Shown piece after piece: positions 1-8,657 of a DNA stretch of 64,000 nt. The notes beneath the pieces are model-generated. The model made no database searches. It was not told the DNA's origin and saw nothing but the letters and a program-made list of their open reading frames with translations. Position 1 is the first letter of the stretch; each line of letters starts with the position of its first letter. This DNA comes from Haliclystus octoradiatus (taxonomy: Eukaryota; Cnidaria; Staurozoa; Stauromedusae; Haliclystidae), in the NCBI GenBank assembly GCA_916610825.1, contig OU744448.1:21927032-21991031 (forward strand). Reading direction: 5' to 3'. The position numbers and the translations under genes were made by a program.

Positions 1-1482
1 ACAGGTTTTGCACGTATGCTATAGTTTCTAGTTCAACTCATCATAATGATTGTATTTGAGCATCATACGGAGTACCACCTTTTCAATGGCGGATAGGACA
101 GTACTCAGCTGAATATCTTAATTTTAATTAATTCTGATAGCTATGAGGTGCTGAGGAAATGAAATATTCTCTAAAGTTTTACAAGTAAAATTCTCCCGAA
201 AAGTCAAATGATCATGAAGATAATGTAACGCCAAGCCAATCCAGGCGTATAATAATTATGTGGATTGATTTTTTATACTTTCAGGTGTAGAGTCTACACA
301 ATATAGCAACGAGATATTCTACGATATAATAGACTGATCAAACCCCAATATCCGTAAGATACAAAGCAGTTTTATTAGGAGCTCGTTGAAAACTTTGTAA
401 TTATGTTTTTTGCAGTCGTTCCTTGATATCATCTATGTCAATCAAGTATCCATGCGATTGAAGATGGCCTTGCGGAGATCAAGCGGTATGTCTCCATATA
501 ATATGATAGATATATCTATAGATACAGTATCTTTCTGTACCATTCACTCTTATTGATTGCATGTGCAACAAATCAAGAACGATGGCCGATGATTAGGTTA
601 TGCATTTTGGGGTATGAAGTCATTAGTTGAGTCAAGACCAACCAGACTTGATAATGTAATGGGACAGATTCTATTCTGTGTTTGAACATAAACAATCGTA
701 GATTAATAACATCGGATGCCCAGAATTTGTAGGCCTCCAATGACTGTTCAATATTGTGCTCAATTTCATGTTCAAACTTAGTTGTCCTGTGATTGGTTAA
801 ATCATCAGAAGTATAAATGACCTAGATATTTCAGCGAATCTCAACATTCCAATAAGCTTATATGTACGGGTGCTAGCAAGAATGTACAACATTGTGGGGA
901 AAAGATCATTGTCGCATACTACTTGTTTTAACACATGCCCATTGACATGTTTAGTTTTTGTCTGTCGTCATAGGTCCAACTGAAAACCAGCCACACAGTC
1001 AACTTCAACACATTGCTATTGAAGCCAGTAAAATATTGAATTTATAGTGAAACTGTATTCATAATTTTAGATCTGTAATTAAGCTAATTACTTTGATATT
1101 TCCAATCTGTTGGAAATCCTATTTAGTTCAAACTAGATCTATAAAGTAATATATTTAATTATTTGAATCGATGTGATTTTAGTATTTGTATGAAATGATA
1201 TTATGATTCAGAAATGAGTCTTCGCTCAAAATTCATCTCTTGTGGATAACTATACAAACTTTAAACTCTCAATCTATTGTCAATATTGGAGCAATGTTTA
1301 GCGGTAGCTCAGAGGAAATGGCACTGCAGGCGTCACAAGAAAAATACATATTTATCAAATATAAAACAGGCCCGAAATCTCTATGAAATTTTCCATAAAG
1401 TTCGAGTTTTGCCTGTGCTACCAATGGAAATTGCCATTTCTGTCTCTGTGAAAATTGATGCAGATACATTTAATAATAAAAT
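1..1482. other. Unassigned AT-rich flank
   Basis: I see no convincing gene, RNA gene or repeat in this stretch. Frames on both strands are short (under 90 codons) and overlap each other between 1269 and 1578 without recognisable motifs. An A-box-like string (TAGCTCAGAGG, 1305-1315) has no proper B box behind it. This is ordinary non-coding DNA left of the Penelope-like pieces and the tandem array. Confidence 0.5.
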
Positions 1483-1525
1483 AACAATTTTGGTACAAAA
1501 TAACAACACAACCAAGTTTGCACAA

Positions 1526-1547
1526 CGTTTCGACTGATTAACTTCAG
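1526..1547 (-). ncRNA. Degenerate hammerhead-like motif (Penelope terminal region)
   Basis: On the minus strand this short block reads CTGAAG, a spacer, CAG, then TCGAAACG. That resembles the CUGA...GAAA core of hammerhead ribozymes, which are known in the terminal repeats of Penelope-like elements. It lies just beyond the left-arm GIY-YIG fragment in the element's own orientation, where such a motif belongs. The core is not canonical and I could not fold it, so this is only a suggestion. Confidence 0.3.
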
Positions 1548-1736
1548 CCATTCTCAAGTGAATGTTTTTTATTAACAATTAAGATATATATATACATAAA
1601 ATTGTTTGCCCCTTGAGGGTAAAGTTACATCATGGAGAATATTTACAATATGATATCGATATCAGTGACAACAGTAACTATAATAACTAGCCTAGATATA
1701 TTTCTAATCCTTGGAGGAAATGCTGTATCATGTGTA

Positions 1737-1915
1737 CCAAGGTTACCTTTGTTGTGTTTATCTATGCGTTCATATAGGTGCCGGCATGTATAGCCGACAT
1801 AGTCTGCTTCGCACAGACCACATTTAAAATGATATATGACGCGTTGTTGGGTTAACAAATCTGGCTTCTCCTCGCGGGTACGCAAGTCGTCGTTGAGCTT
1901 CTTACTTTTAAAAAA
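1737..1915 (-). pseudogene. GIY-YIG endonuclease fragment, Penelope-like (left arm)
   Basis: The minus strand reads a linker followed by the start of a GIY-YIG domain. It has a C-x2-C pair (KCGLCEAD), then the YVGYT core and an HLYERIDKH helix with the conserved arginine. In Penelope-like elements this domain follows the reverse transcriptase and nicks target DNA. Only the N-terminal half of the domain is present; the C-terminal half and all of the reverse transcriptase are absent. It is a relic. Confidence 0.65.
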
Positions 1916-1917
1916 TG

Positions 1918-2184
1918 CGTCATATATCATTTTAAATGTGGTCTGTGTGAAGCAGACTATGTCGGCTATACATATGCCGGCACCTATATGAACGCATAGA
2001 TAAACACAACAAAGGTAACCTTGGTACACACATCCGTCAAGAGCACGGCATATCTACTGATGAATTTGAAAAACATTTTAAAATCATAAAAAAGTGCAAA
2101 AATAAATTCGATTGTCTCGTGAATGAAATGCTGGCAATTCAAGAATTGAAACCAACATTAAACGTCCAAGGCGATTCCATCTGA
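1918..2184 (+). pseudogene. GIY-YIG endonuclease fragment, Penelope-like (right arm)
   Basis: The plus strand carries the same domain as the left arm and continues to its natural end. After the C-x2-C pair and YVGYT core come an HLYERIDKH helix, a GTHIRQEH segment, and a C-terminal part with NEMLAIQELKPTLN, which supplies the usual late glutamate and asparagine of the family. It is broken and cannot be a working gene. It is the mirror image of the left-arm fragment over their shared part. Confidence 0.7.
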
Positions 2185-2297
2185 GCCAAAGTTTTCAAAT
2201 AACTGCATGCATTTCATGATACAGCATTTCCTCAGGATTGGAAATATATCTAGGCTAGTTGTTATTTGTACCAAAATTATTAACAAAAAGATTCTGA

Positions 2298-3061
2298 TAA
2301 ATAAAATAACAATTGTGCTTTATAGTAATTCTGCAGGCAAGTGAATGCTGTGTTCAGTATTGGAAGTATGCTAATATTGAACAAGCTATTAACATATTGG
2401 TTAGACATGTTCGCATGTGATTTATTCAAGCTTCGGATTGGTATCTCCCTTAAATAAGTCGACGGGGGATGCCATTTTAGGAAAATGCACGATCTTATAA
2501 AGCTAAATCTGTGAGACATAATTTTGTACTAGTATGACAAATAAATCATGATTTGCATTCTACTGTTCTATTTACATTTCGTTTCCAGGAAATTATGTAC
2601 ATTACAATCTCTGAAAAACTGTATCCACATAATTTCGATTTTCCTGGATTTTAATCAAGTTCAAAAAACTTTGAAAGTGTATAATGAAGAAAATTACATT
2701 CCGTGTATGAATGCCAATATTTAGTAGCTACTTTCTCCAATCATTATCCAAATTGAATAGGTACCTTGATCAATATTGATGAAGAGCACCTAATTAACGA
2801 ATGGTGCATGTAAACGACAATTCTTTTAAGAATTAAAAGATAAATAAACTTGAAATCCTTTTAAATTATTCAATATTTTTATTATCAATCTTGCTGTCGA
2901 TGTAATTCCATGAATTTCGTCTAAGAAACAGATTATCAAAATAATAACTCAGTTTTTGCCCTGCTGTGATCGCATTACCAAGCATTGCCCATGACAGGAT
3001 TATGAAAGTTTATTTTGCTACACGTGGAATCCGCATTTTGATGTCGTAATGACTCCTGCAT
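2298..3061. other. Partial left-edge unit: spacer only
   Basis: This is the spacer half of a unit without its gene. It begins opposite the 3' polyadenylation region of other units and runs up to the first 77-bp repeats. It is more diverged from the consensus than any internal spacer, as expected for the edge of a homogenised array. No gene is seen here. Confidence 0.8.
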
Positions 3062-3219
3062 GAATTAATAACTATGCTAAGGATTCCTAATTTCCAACCA
3101 GTTCGACCGATTGGTTACTCACATCCAGCATTTTACTTTAATTAATTTCTAATGAATTAATAACTATGCTAAGGCTTCCTATATTTCCAACCAGTTCGAC
3201 CGACTGGTTAATCACAACC
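3062..3219 (+). repeat. 77-bp minisatellite before copy 1 (2 repeats)
   Basis: Only two palindrome-bearing repeats are present, both edge variants. This is the joint smallest array in the window, together with the one before copy 2. Confidence 0.85.
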
Positions 3220-3566
3220 AGCATTATGCTTTTTATTGGACATTTCATTTGCCTAACTGAAAGTGCGTTTATGTAGGACAAACCTATCCATAAGTTAAAA
3301 GCAGCCCCTGTGTTGTTTAGGTCCTCGTATGGCTGTTTATTTGATGTGAATTCTGATTCAAACAAATTACAGAAAATATATAACGGGATTGTTGCAGTTC
3401 ATCACAGCAATGCAAATAATTCTCGCATAAAACAAGTCTGTCCCAATTTTAAATGAAGTCAACAAGTTATCGTGCATCAGTGAATGATAGCAACGCCCTA
3501 ACGATGGGGTTTTGGAGGATCTCTCGCCCCCATTCTCCATCGAGCAAACTTTCTTGATACTACTAG

Positions 3567-3574
3567 TGACGTCA
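3567..3574 (+). promoter_or_regulatory. CRE-type palindrome TGACGTCA upstream of copy 1
   Basis: A perfect 8-bp CREB/ATF consensus lies about 80 bp before the first ATG. It is followed within 70 bp by a cluster of ATCGAT-type motifs (AATCAATCGATCG, TTATCGATTT, TCATCGAT). The same block occurs at the same distance in every unit, and the palindrome is unchanged in every copy I compared, including the broken ones. No clear TATA box lies between it and the gene. Whether it drives transcription is inference. Confidence 0.5.
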
Positions 3575-3648
3575 CAATCAATCGATCGCTCTTAGTTTTA
3601 TCGATTTCGCTTTCGAGTAAAGTCATCGATATTACTTTATTGAAATTA

Positions 3649-4392
3649 ATGATTAATAAAATGAATGGTAAATCAATTCAAAAGAAGCCGTTGAGCTATG
3701 CAATTCCTTTAGAGGTCACTATATTGAGCATCGAGGGAAGAAAATATATAGAGGAAAGAAATAACAAGAAAAAACAACAACGTTTGAAATGCATCGAAGA
3801 GAGAGAAGCCCGGCTGAGAATATCAGAGTCGTTTCAATCACCAGCAACAAAAGATAGTCTACGTAAATTGAATGGAAAAATTGGTAATAATGATTATGAT
3901 CCTGTGAAGGCATTTGATAGCCTTCTTGGTATCGAGAGATCCATTCGAGAGCCTACCACCGTTAGAAAAAAAATAACCTTGGGAAATATCAACAGTTTGC
4001 GATATTTGAAAGGTAAGCAGCCAAAATTAATAGAATTATGATAGCAACTCTCACTTTCGAAGAACACAATATTAATATCCCAAATTACATCTGTTGTAGG
4101 ACAACGACAGACTGACAAACCAATCGTCATCCCTGGCAGTGTTGAAGCGTCGAGATGTACACAATTAAAACGAGATGAAGTCACCAAACGATTTACAAAT
4201 TATGTTAACGTTGTGCCAAGCCATAACAAATCAACAGCATATCATGCTGTTTGTTTATCAAAGGCTGAAATAAAGATTATTGAGAAAAGAGAAAAGAAAG
4301 TAAAGAAGGCAGAAAAGAAGAGAGATAGAATTTTCAAGGAGCTCGAAAAGAAAATGAGAAGGGAAGTTAGGAAGAACAAATCCAGTAACTGA
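3649..4392 (+). CDS. Unknown lysine-rich two-exon protein, copy 1 (reference entry)
   Basis: Exon 1 is 3649-4012 and exon 2 is 4100-4392. The 87-nt intron starts GTAAGC and ends TGTTGTAG, phase 1. The spliced product has 218 residues. I do not recognise the family. Residues 31-60 and 175-215 are K/R/E-rich and probably long helices or coiled coils. The middle (62-120) is polar with a QSPATKDSLRKL segment. There is no signal peptide or membrane segment, so a nuclear or cytosolic nucleic-acid-binding role is possible but unproven. A second ATG at 3661 has the better context (A at -3) and would give 214 residues. The frame is open upstream but has no ATG, and that upstream stretch carries indels in copies 6 and 7, so I treat it as 5' UTR. 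Copy-specific changes are P18A, K58I, N110T, T114I, L125Q, G173C and G178E. Confidence 0.75.
4013..4099 (+). other. Intron of copy 1 (type example)
   Basis: The junction AAAG|GTAAGC...TCTGTTGTAG|GACAAC joins the two open frames exactly in phase 1. The intron reads into a stop within 9 codons if retained. Its length is 87 nt in most copies, and 89 nt in copies 13 and 16 through separate 2-bp insertions that leave GT and AG intact. Donor and acceptor dinucleotides are intact in all copies I could inspect, including those with broken frames. Confidence 0.85.
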
Positions 4393-4546
4393 GATGATTT
4401 CATGGATACCAATGGAGGTGTGTTGTGCGAAGAATAGAGAGGGGATGGGAATTTGAGGAGTGAGAGAGAGCGACAGAGAAGTGGTTACAGTTATTGTAAA
4501 GAGATGATTGAAATTGCCAATACTGTATATGTGAAGGTTTGATTCA

Positions 4547-4569
4547 AATAAATTCAGTGATGAAATAAA
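4547..4569 (+). terminator. Double AATAAA polyadenylation signal of copy 1
   Basis: Two AATAAA hexamers (4547-4552 and 4564-4569) lie 155 and 172 bases after the stop. A TTGTGTTTT run follows at once, the usual GT-rich downstream element. The same pair recurs at the same distance in the other units. It sets a 3' UTR of about 190 nt. Confidence 0.7.
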
Positions 4570-4664
4570 GATTGTGTTTTATAATAATCCTGCTCGCGTG
4601 TGAATGCTGTGTTCAGTATGTGGAAGTATGCCAATATTAAACAAGCTGTTAGAATATTGGTAAA

Positions 4665-4678
4665 ACATGTTCGCATGT
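4665..4678 (+). other. Small hairpin with TTCG loop in the spacer
   Basis: ACATG and CATGT form a perfect 5-bp stem around TTCG, a very stable RNA tetraloop sequence. It lies about 100 bp beyond the polyadenylation signal and recurs in nearly every unit. Copy 4 has a mismatch in the first arm. A role is not known. Confidence 0.4.
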
Positions 4679-4981
4679 GATTTATTCAAGCTTCAGATTG
4701 GTATCTCCCTTAAATAAGTCGAGGGGGATGCCATTTTAGAAAAATGCACGATCTTATAAAGCTAAATCTGTGAGACATAATTTTGTACTAGTATGACAAA
4801 TGAATGATGAGTTGCATTCTACTGTTCTATTTACATTTCGTTTCTAGGAAATTATGTACATTACAATCTCTGAAAAACTATATCCACATAATTTGGATTT
4901 TCCTGGATTTTAATCAAGTTCAAAAACTTTGAAAGTGTATAATGAAGAAAATTACATTCCGTGTATGATTGTCAATATTTA

Positions 4982-7001
4982 TTGATTGATTGATTGATTG
5001 TTTATTAAGTCAAATTTTTGCAGCCGCATAAGGCTGAATTACAATTTACTTTACATTTATTTAATATTTACATTATAGACAAGATAAGGATTGAATTTAC
5101 AATTTCAGTTGTAGGACTTTAAATTTGATACTTAAAAATAAAAGTAAAATATATGTGCTAAAAATAATGTTAAAAATTATTCCTGATTTATATTTATATA
5201 TACAGTTAATCATTTTGTTTTAAAATTGGAGCTCTGGTGAATGATAAAAGTCTGTGAATGTCTCTTGGTGTTACATTTTAACAAATTAAAGTAGTGTTTA
5301 TTACGAGTATTCACCGTGCTGTTGTTTCTAGGTGGTAATAAGTTATGTAGCTTATGGCTTTCGTTTTCTATGATGTCAAGAAAGATCTCACATATTGTTC
5401 CTCTACGCTCTGAATGTTTTTCCAAGGAAAACAGAATGAGTGCTTCGCTATATCTCAAATCTGGCCTTATAATCTTCATTGCTCTTTTTTGAAGTTTTTT
5501 TATATCATTTGACAGATATTTAGTTAAAGCGTTATGGAAAAGAGCACATGCGTACTCAGCAACTGGGCGGATGCATGTTTTGTAGAAAATTATTAAATCA
5601 TTGGTCGATAGACCAGCTCTTTTGAGTTGTCTTAGGAAATATAGGCGTTTACCTACTTTCTTACAGATGTTTTCTACATGAGCGTTCCATTTTAAGTCAT
5701 GTGATACCGTAACTCCAAGTAATTTACATGTAGAGACAGTTTCTACCTCTTTATTATTGATGGTGATAGGTAGTATAGCTTGTTGGTTTCTACTAAAATA
5801 TATCTTCATTTCGCTACATTTCTTCTCGTTCAGCTGAAAACCATTTGCGTCCACCTTTTGAACAAGCTCATTCACAAACTGCTGCATCTGGCTTTGATCA
5901 CTCCTCCTCACTGACTCTGATAATGTGGTGTCGTCCACATACTTCCACAAGGATGCATTGCTAACTGTAAGGTCGTTGATCATTATGAGGAATTGCCATG
6001 GCCCCAGTTTGGTCCCTTGTGGAACGCCTGCTGGCACGTTTCCCCACTCAGAAATGCAATCATTTCCCAATTTTACTCTTTGTTTTCGATTTTTCAAGAA
6101 GTTCAAGATCCAATTTTTCATTTGTGTTGGTATTAAGTAATTTTCAAGTTTTAGTGCCAATATGCGATGGTCGATCAGGTCGAAGGCTTTTCTAAAATCA
6201 AAAAAACATTAATCTCACAGTTGTCCCGTTGCCATCTGTGGCTGTTGACCAAGAGTGGATCATACTGATGAGCGCCTGTGTTGAATTTGATTTAGGGATT
6301 GTTCCAAACTGCAGATGGTCGATGTTTTTCAAGACAGCTGGTTTTACAAAAGCTTTCACTACGTATTCCTCCGCTATCTTTGATAGAATCGGTGTCAACG
6401 AAATGGGGCGTAGGTGTTTGTTGATATCTACGATTGGCTATTGTTTTGGGATAGGCACAACGTCTGCCTCTTTCCAAGATAGAGGTAGGCAGCTTTCTTG
6501 ATATGACGAATTTAGAACGTCTGCTATTGGTTCCGCTAAGATATCAGCATTTTCCTTTAGAAGCCAACCTGGGATGCCGTCTGGGCCACATGCTTTTCTG
6601 CTGTTTAAAGTAGCTAAAGTTTTAAAAACTTCAGCTGTCGATAGCATGGTCATTGGCGTTTCTGGTGTCCCTTCAGGATGCTGGATGAGATAATCAGTTG
6701 GTAATGAAGTGAAACAACGCATTGGTGTGATGAAAGATTCATTGATGATGTCCGCTAACCTGCACTCTTGATCAGAAGATTCTTTGAGGTGCTGAAGTTG
6801 CTGATAAAACAGATAAACCAATGTAAGTACGTGTAAAATAAATCTACTGATAATAAATAATAATAAGTAAATGGTGAATAACCACAAAAGTAGTAAAGAG
6901 TATGAATAAACTCAACAATAATATTACTCGCCGGAGCATACGAAAAAGCCGCCGGTGCCAACAAAGGCGAATAGCAGAAAAAAAGAGCTAGTAGTAGCTA
7001 A
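4982..7001 (-). mobile_element. 5'-truncated CR1/L2-like LINE inserted in the macrosatellite
   Basis: The element interrupts a unit between its ...CAATATTTA and GTAGCTAC... segments, which are contiguous in the other units. At most a 3-bp duplication (TTA, 4979-4981 and 7002-7004) flanks it. Its 3' end (left on this map) has a tetranucleotide tail of ATTG/TTGA repeats (4982-5000) preceded by an AATAAA-like TTAATAAAC. A small hairpin with stems CAGCC and GGCTG lies at 5021-5036. Microsatellite tails and a terminal hairpin fit CR1/L2-type LINEs. The apurinic endonuclease domain is missing. The outer 110 bp or so at the 5' end (6890-7001) is richer in G and C and does not read as LINE protein; its origin is unclear. 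Only this one unit carries it. Confidence 0.85.
5210..6887 (-). pseudogene. LINE reverse transcriptase, CR1/L2-like, broken
   Basis: Reading leftwards, the product has the pre-finger segment KACGPDGIPGWLLKE, then WKEADVVPIPKQ, NKHLRPISLTPILSK, a palm start FRKAFDLIDH (motif A), AGVPQGTKLGPW (motif B), YVDD (motif C, codons near 5930-5941), GFQLNEKKC (motif D) and KLLGVTVSHDLKWN (motif E). A thumb region and a C-terminal tail ending at 5210 follow. Two lesions break the frame: an in-frame TAG (6438-6440 on the map strand) just after PIPKQ, and one extra base in an A-run at 6200-6206 just before motif A. The first 30 or so residues upstream of QQLQHLKESS look unrelated. It cannot make a full enzyme. 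Confidence 0.85.
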
Positions 7002-7342
7002 TTAGTAGCTACTTTCTCCAATCATTATCCAAATTGAATAGGTACCTTGATCAATATTTATGAAGAGCACCTAATTAACGAATGGTGCATGTAAACGACA
7101 ATTCTTTTAAGAATTAAAAGATAAATAAACTTGAAATCCTTTTAAATTATTCAATATTTTTATTATCAATCTTGCTGTCGATGTAATTCCCTGAATTTCG
7201 TCTAAGAAACAGATTATCAAAATAATAACTCAGTTTTTGCCCTGCCGTGATCGCATTACCAAGCATTGCCCATGACGTGATTATGAAAGTTCATTTTGCT
7301 ACACATGGAATCCGCATTTTGATGTCGTAATGACTCCTGCAT

Positions 7343-7484
7343 GAATTAATAACTATGCTCAGGGCTCCTAAATTCCAATCATTTCCACCGACTGGTTAAT
7401 CACAACAAGCAATAAACTTTAATTGATAACTATCCTAAGGGTTCCTAATTTCCAACCAGTTCGACCGACTGGTTAATCACAACC
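7343..7484 (+). repeat. 77-bp minisatellite before copy 2 (2 repeats)
   Basis: Two repeats: the usual left-edge variant (CAATCATTTC) followed by one standard repeat. The CTCGACC right-edge variant found in the other arrays is missing. Confidence 0.85.
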
Positions 7485-7913
7485 ACCATTATGCTTTTTA
7501 TTGGACATTTCATTTGCCTAACTGAAAGTGCGTTTATGTAGGACAAACCTATCCATAAGTTAAAAGCAGCCCCTGTGTTGTTTAGGTCCTCGTATGGCAG
7601 TTTCTTTGATGTGAATTCTGATTCAAACAAATTACAGAAAATATATTACGGGATTGTTGCAGTTCATCACAGCAATGCAAATAATTCTCGCACAAAACAA
7701 GTCTGTACCAATTTCAAATGAAGTCAACATGTTATCGTGCATCAGTGAATGATAGCAACGCCCTAACGACAGGGTTTTGAAGGATCTCTCGCCCCCATTC
7801 TCCATCGAGCAAACTTTCTTGATCGTACTAGTGACGTCACAATCAATCGATCGATCTTAGTTTTATCGATTTCGAATTCGAGTAAAGTCATCGATATCAC
7901 TTTATTGAAATTA

Positions 7914-8657
7914 ATGATTAATAAAATGAATGGTAAATCAATTCAAAAGAAGCCGTTGAGCTATCCAATTCCTTTGGAGGTCACTATATTGAGCATCGAG
8001 GGAAGAAAGTATATAGAGGAAAGAAATAACAAGAAAAAACAACAACGTTTGAAATGCATCGAAGAGAGAGAAGCCCGGCTGAGAAAATCAGAGTCGTTTC
8101 AATCACCAGCAACAAAAGATAGTCTACGTAAATTGAATGGAAAAATTGGTAATAATGATTATGATCCTGTGAAGGCATTCGATAGCCTTCTTGGTATCGA
8201 GAGATCCATTCGAGAGCCTACCACCGTTAGAAAAAAAATCAACTTGGGAAATACCAACAGTTTGCGATATTTGAAAGGTAAGCAGCCAAAATTAATAGAA
8301 TTATGATAGCAACTCTCACTTTCGAAGAACACAATATTAATATCCCGAATTACATCTGTTGTAGGACAACGGCAGACTGACAAACCAATCGTCATCCCTG
8401 GCAGTGTTGAAGCGTCGAGATGTACACAATTAAAACGAGATGAAGTCACCAAACGATTTACAAATTATGTTAACGTTGTGCCAAGCCATAACAAATCAAC
8501 AGCATATCATGCTGTTGGTTTATCAAAGGCTGCAATAAGGATTATCGAGAAAAGAGAAAAGAAAGTAAAGAAGGCAGAAAAGAAGAGAGATAGAAGTTTC
8601 AAAGAGCTCGAAAAGAAAATGAGAAGGGAAGTTAGGAAGAACAAATGCAGTAACTGA
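7914..8657 (+). CDS. Unknown lysine-rich two-exon protein, copy 2
   Basis: Exons 7914-8277 and 8365-8657; both are open, giving 218 residues. It is the first copy to the right of the LINE and keeps consensus P18 and K58. Differences from the array consensus are L125Q, G178A, K180R, I199S and S216C. The CRE is at 7832-7839, and polyadenylation hexamers are at 8812-8817 and 8829-8834. Function is unknown, as for copy 1. Confidence 0.75.

Larger units (their letters stand above)
1483..2284. mobile_element. Penelope-like element pieces in inverted arrangement
   Basis: Two partial copies of one Penelope-like retroelement face away from a centre near 1880. The arms are roughly 1483-1842 (element sense on minus) and 1918-2284 (element sense on plus), with about 75 bp between them. 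The outermost stretch (around 1483-1507) pairs with 2260-2284. The stretch around 1682-1740 pairs with 2210-2265. The arms are unequal: the right arm keeps about 180 bp of coding end that the left lacks, and the left keeps a terminal region near 1510-1680 that the right lacks. Both copies are broken relics with no reverse transcriptase part. The family assignment rests on the GIY-YIG endonuclease domain; the arrangement is read directly from the sequence. Confidence 0.65.

Noticed and set aside
1305-1370. tRNA-derived SINE, from an A-box-like string TAGCTCAGAGG
   Set aside because: The expected B box is absent; the nearest candidate (GGCCCGAAATC) is too degenerate, and no second copy is seen in the window.
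1643-2029. Single 128-codon minus-strand gene across both Penelope-like pieces
   Set aside because: Its first third is the antisense of the right-arm copy. It is a chance read-through of the inverted arrangement and not one protein.
8159-8452. Minus-strand 97-codon frame (starts MVTSSRFNCV)
   Set aside because: It is the antisense shadow of the gene's exon 1 end, intron and exon 2 start. Single-base changes break it in other copies while the sense exons stay open.
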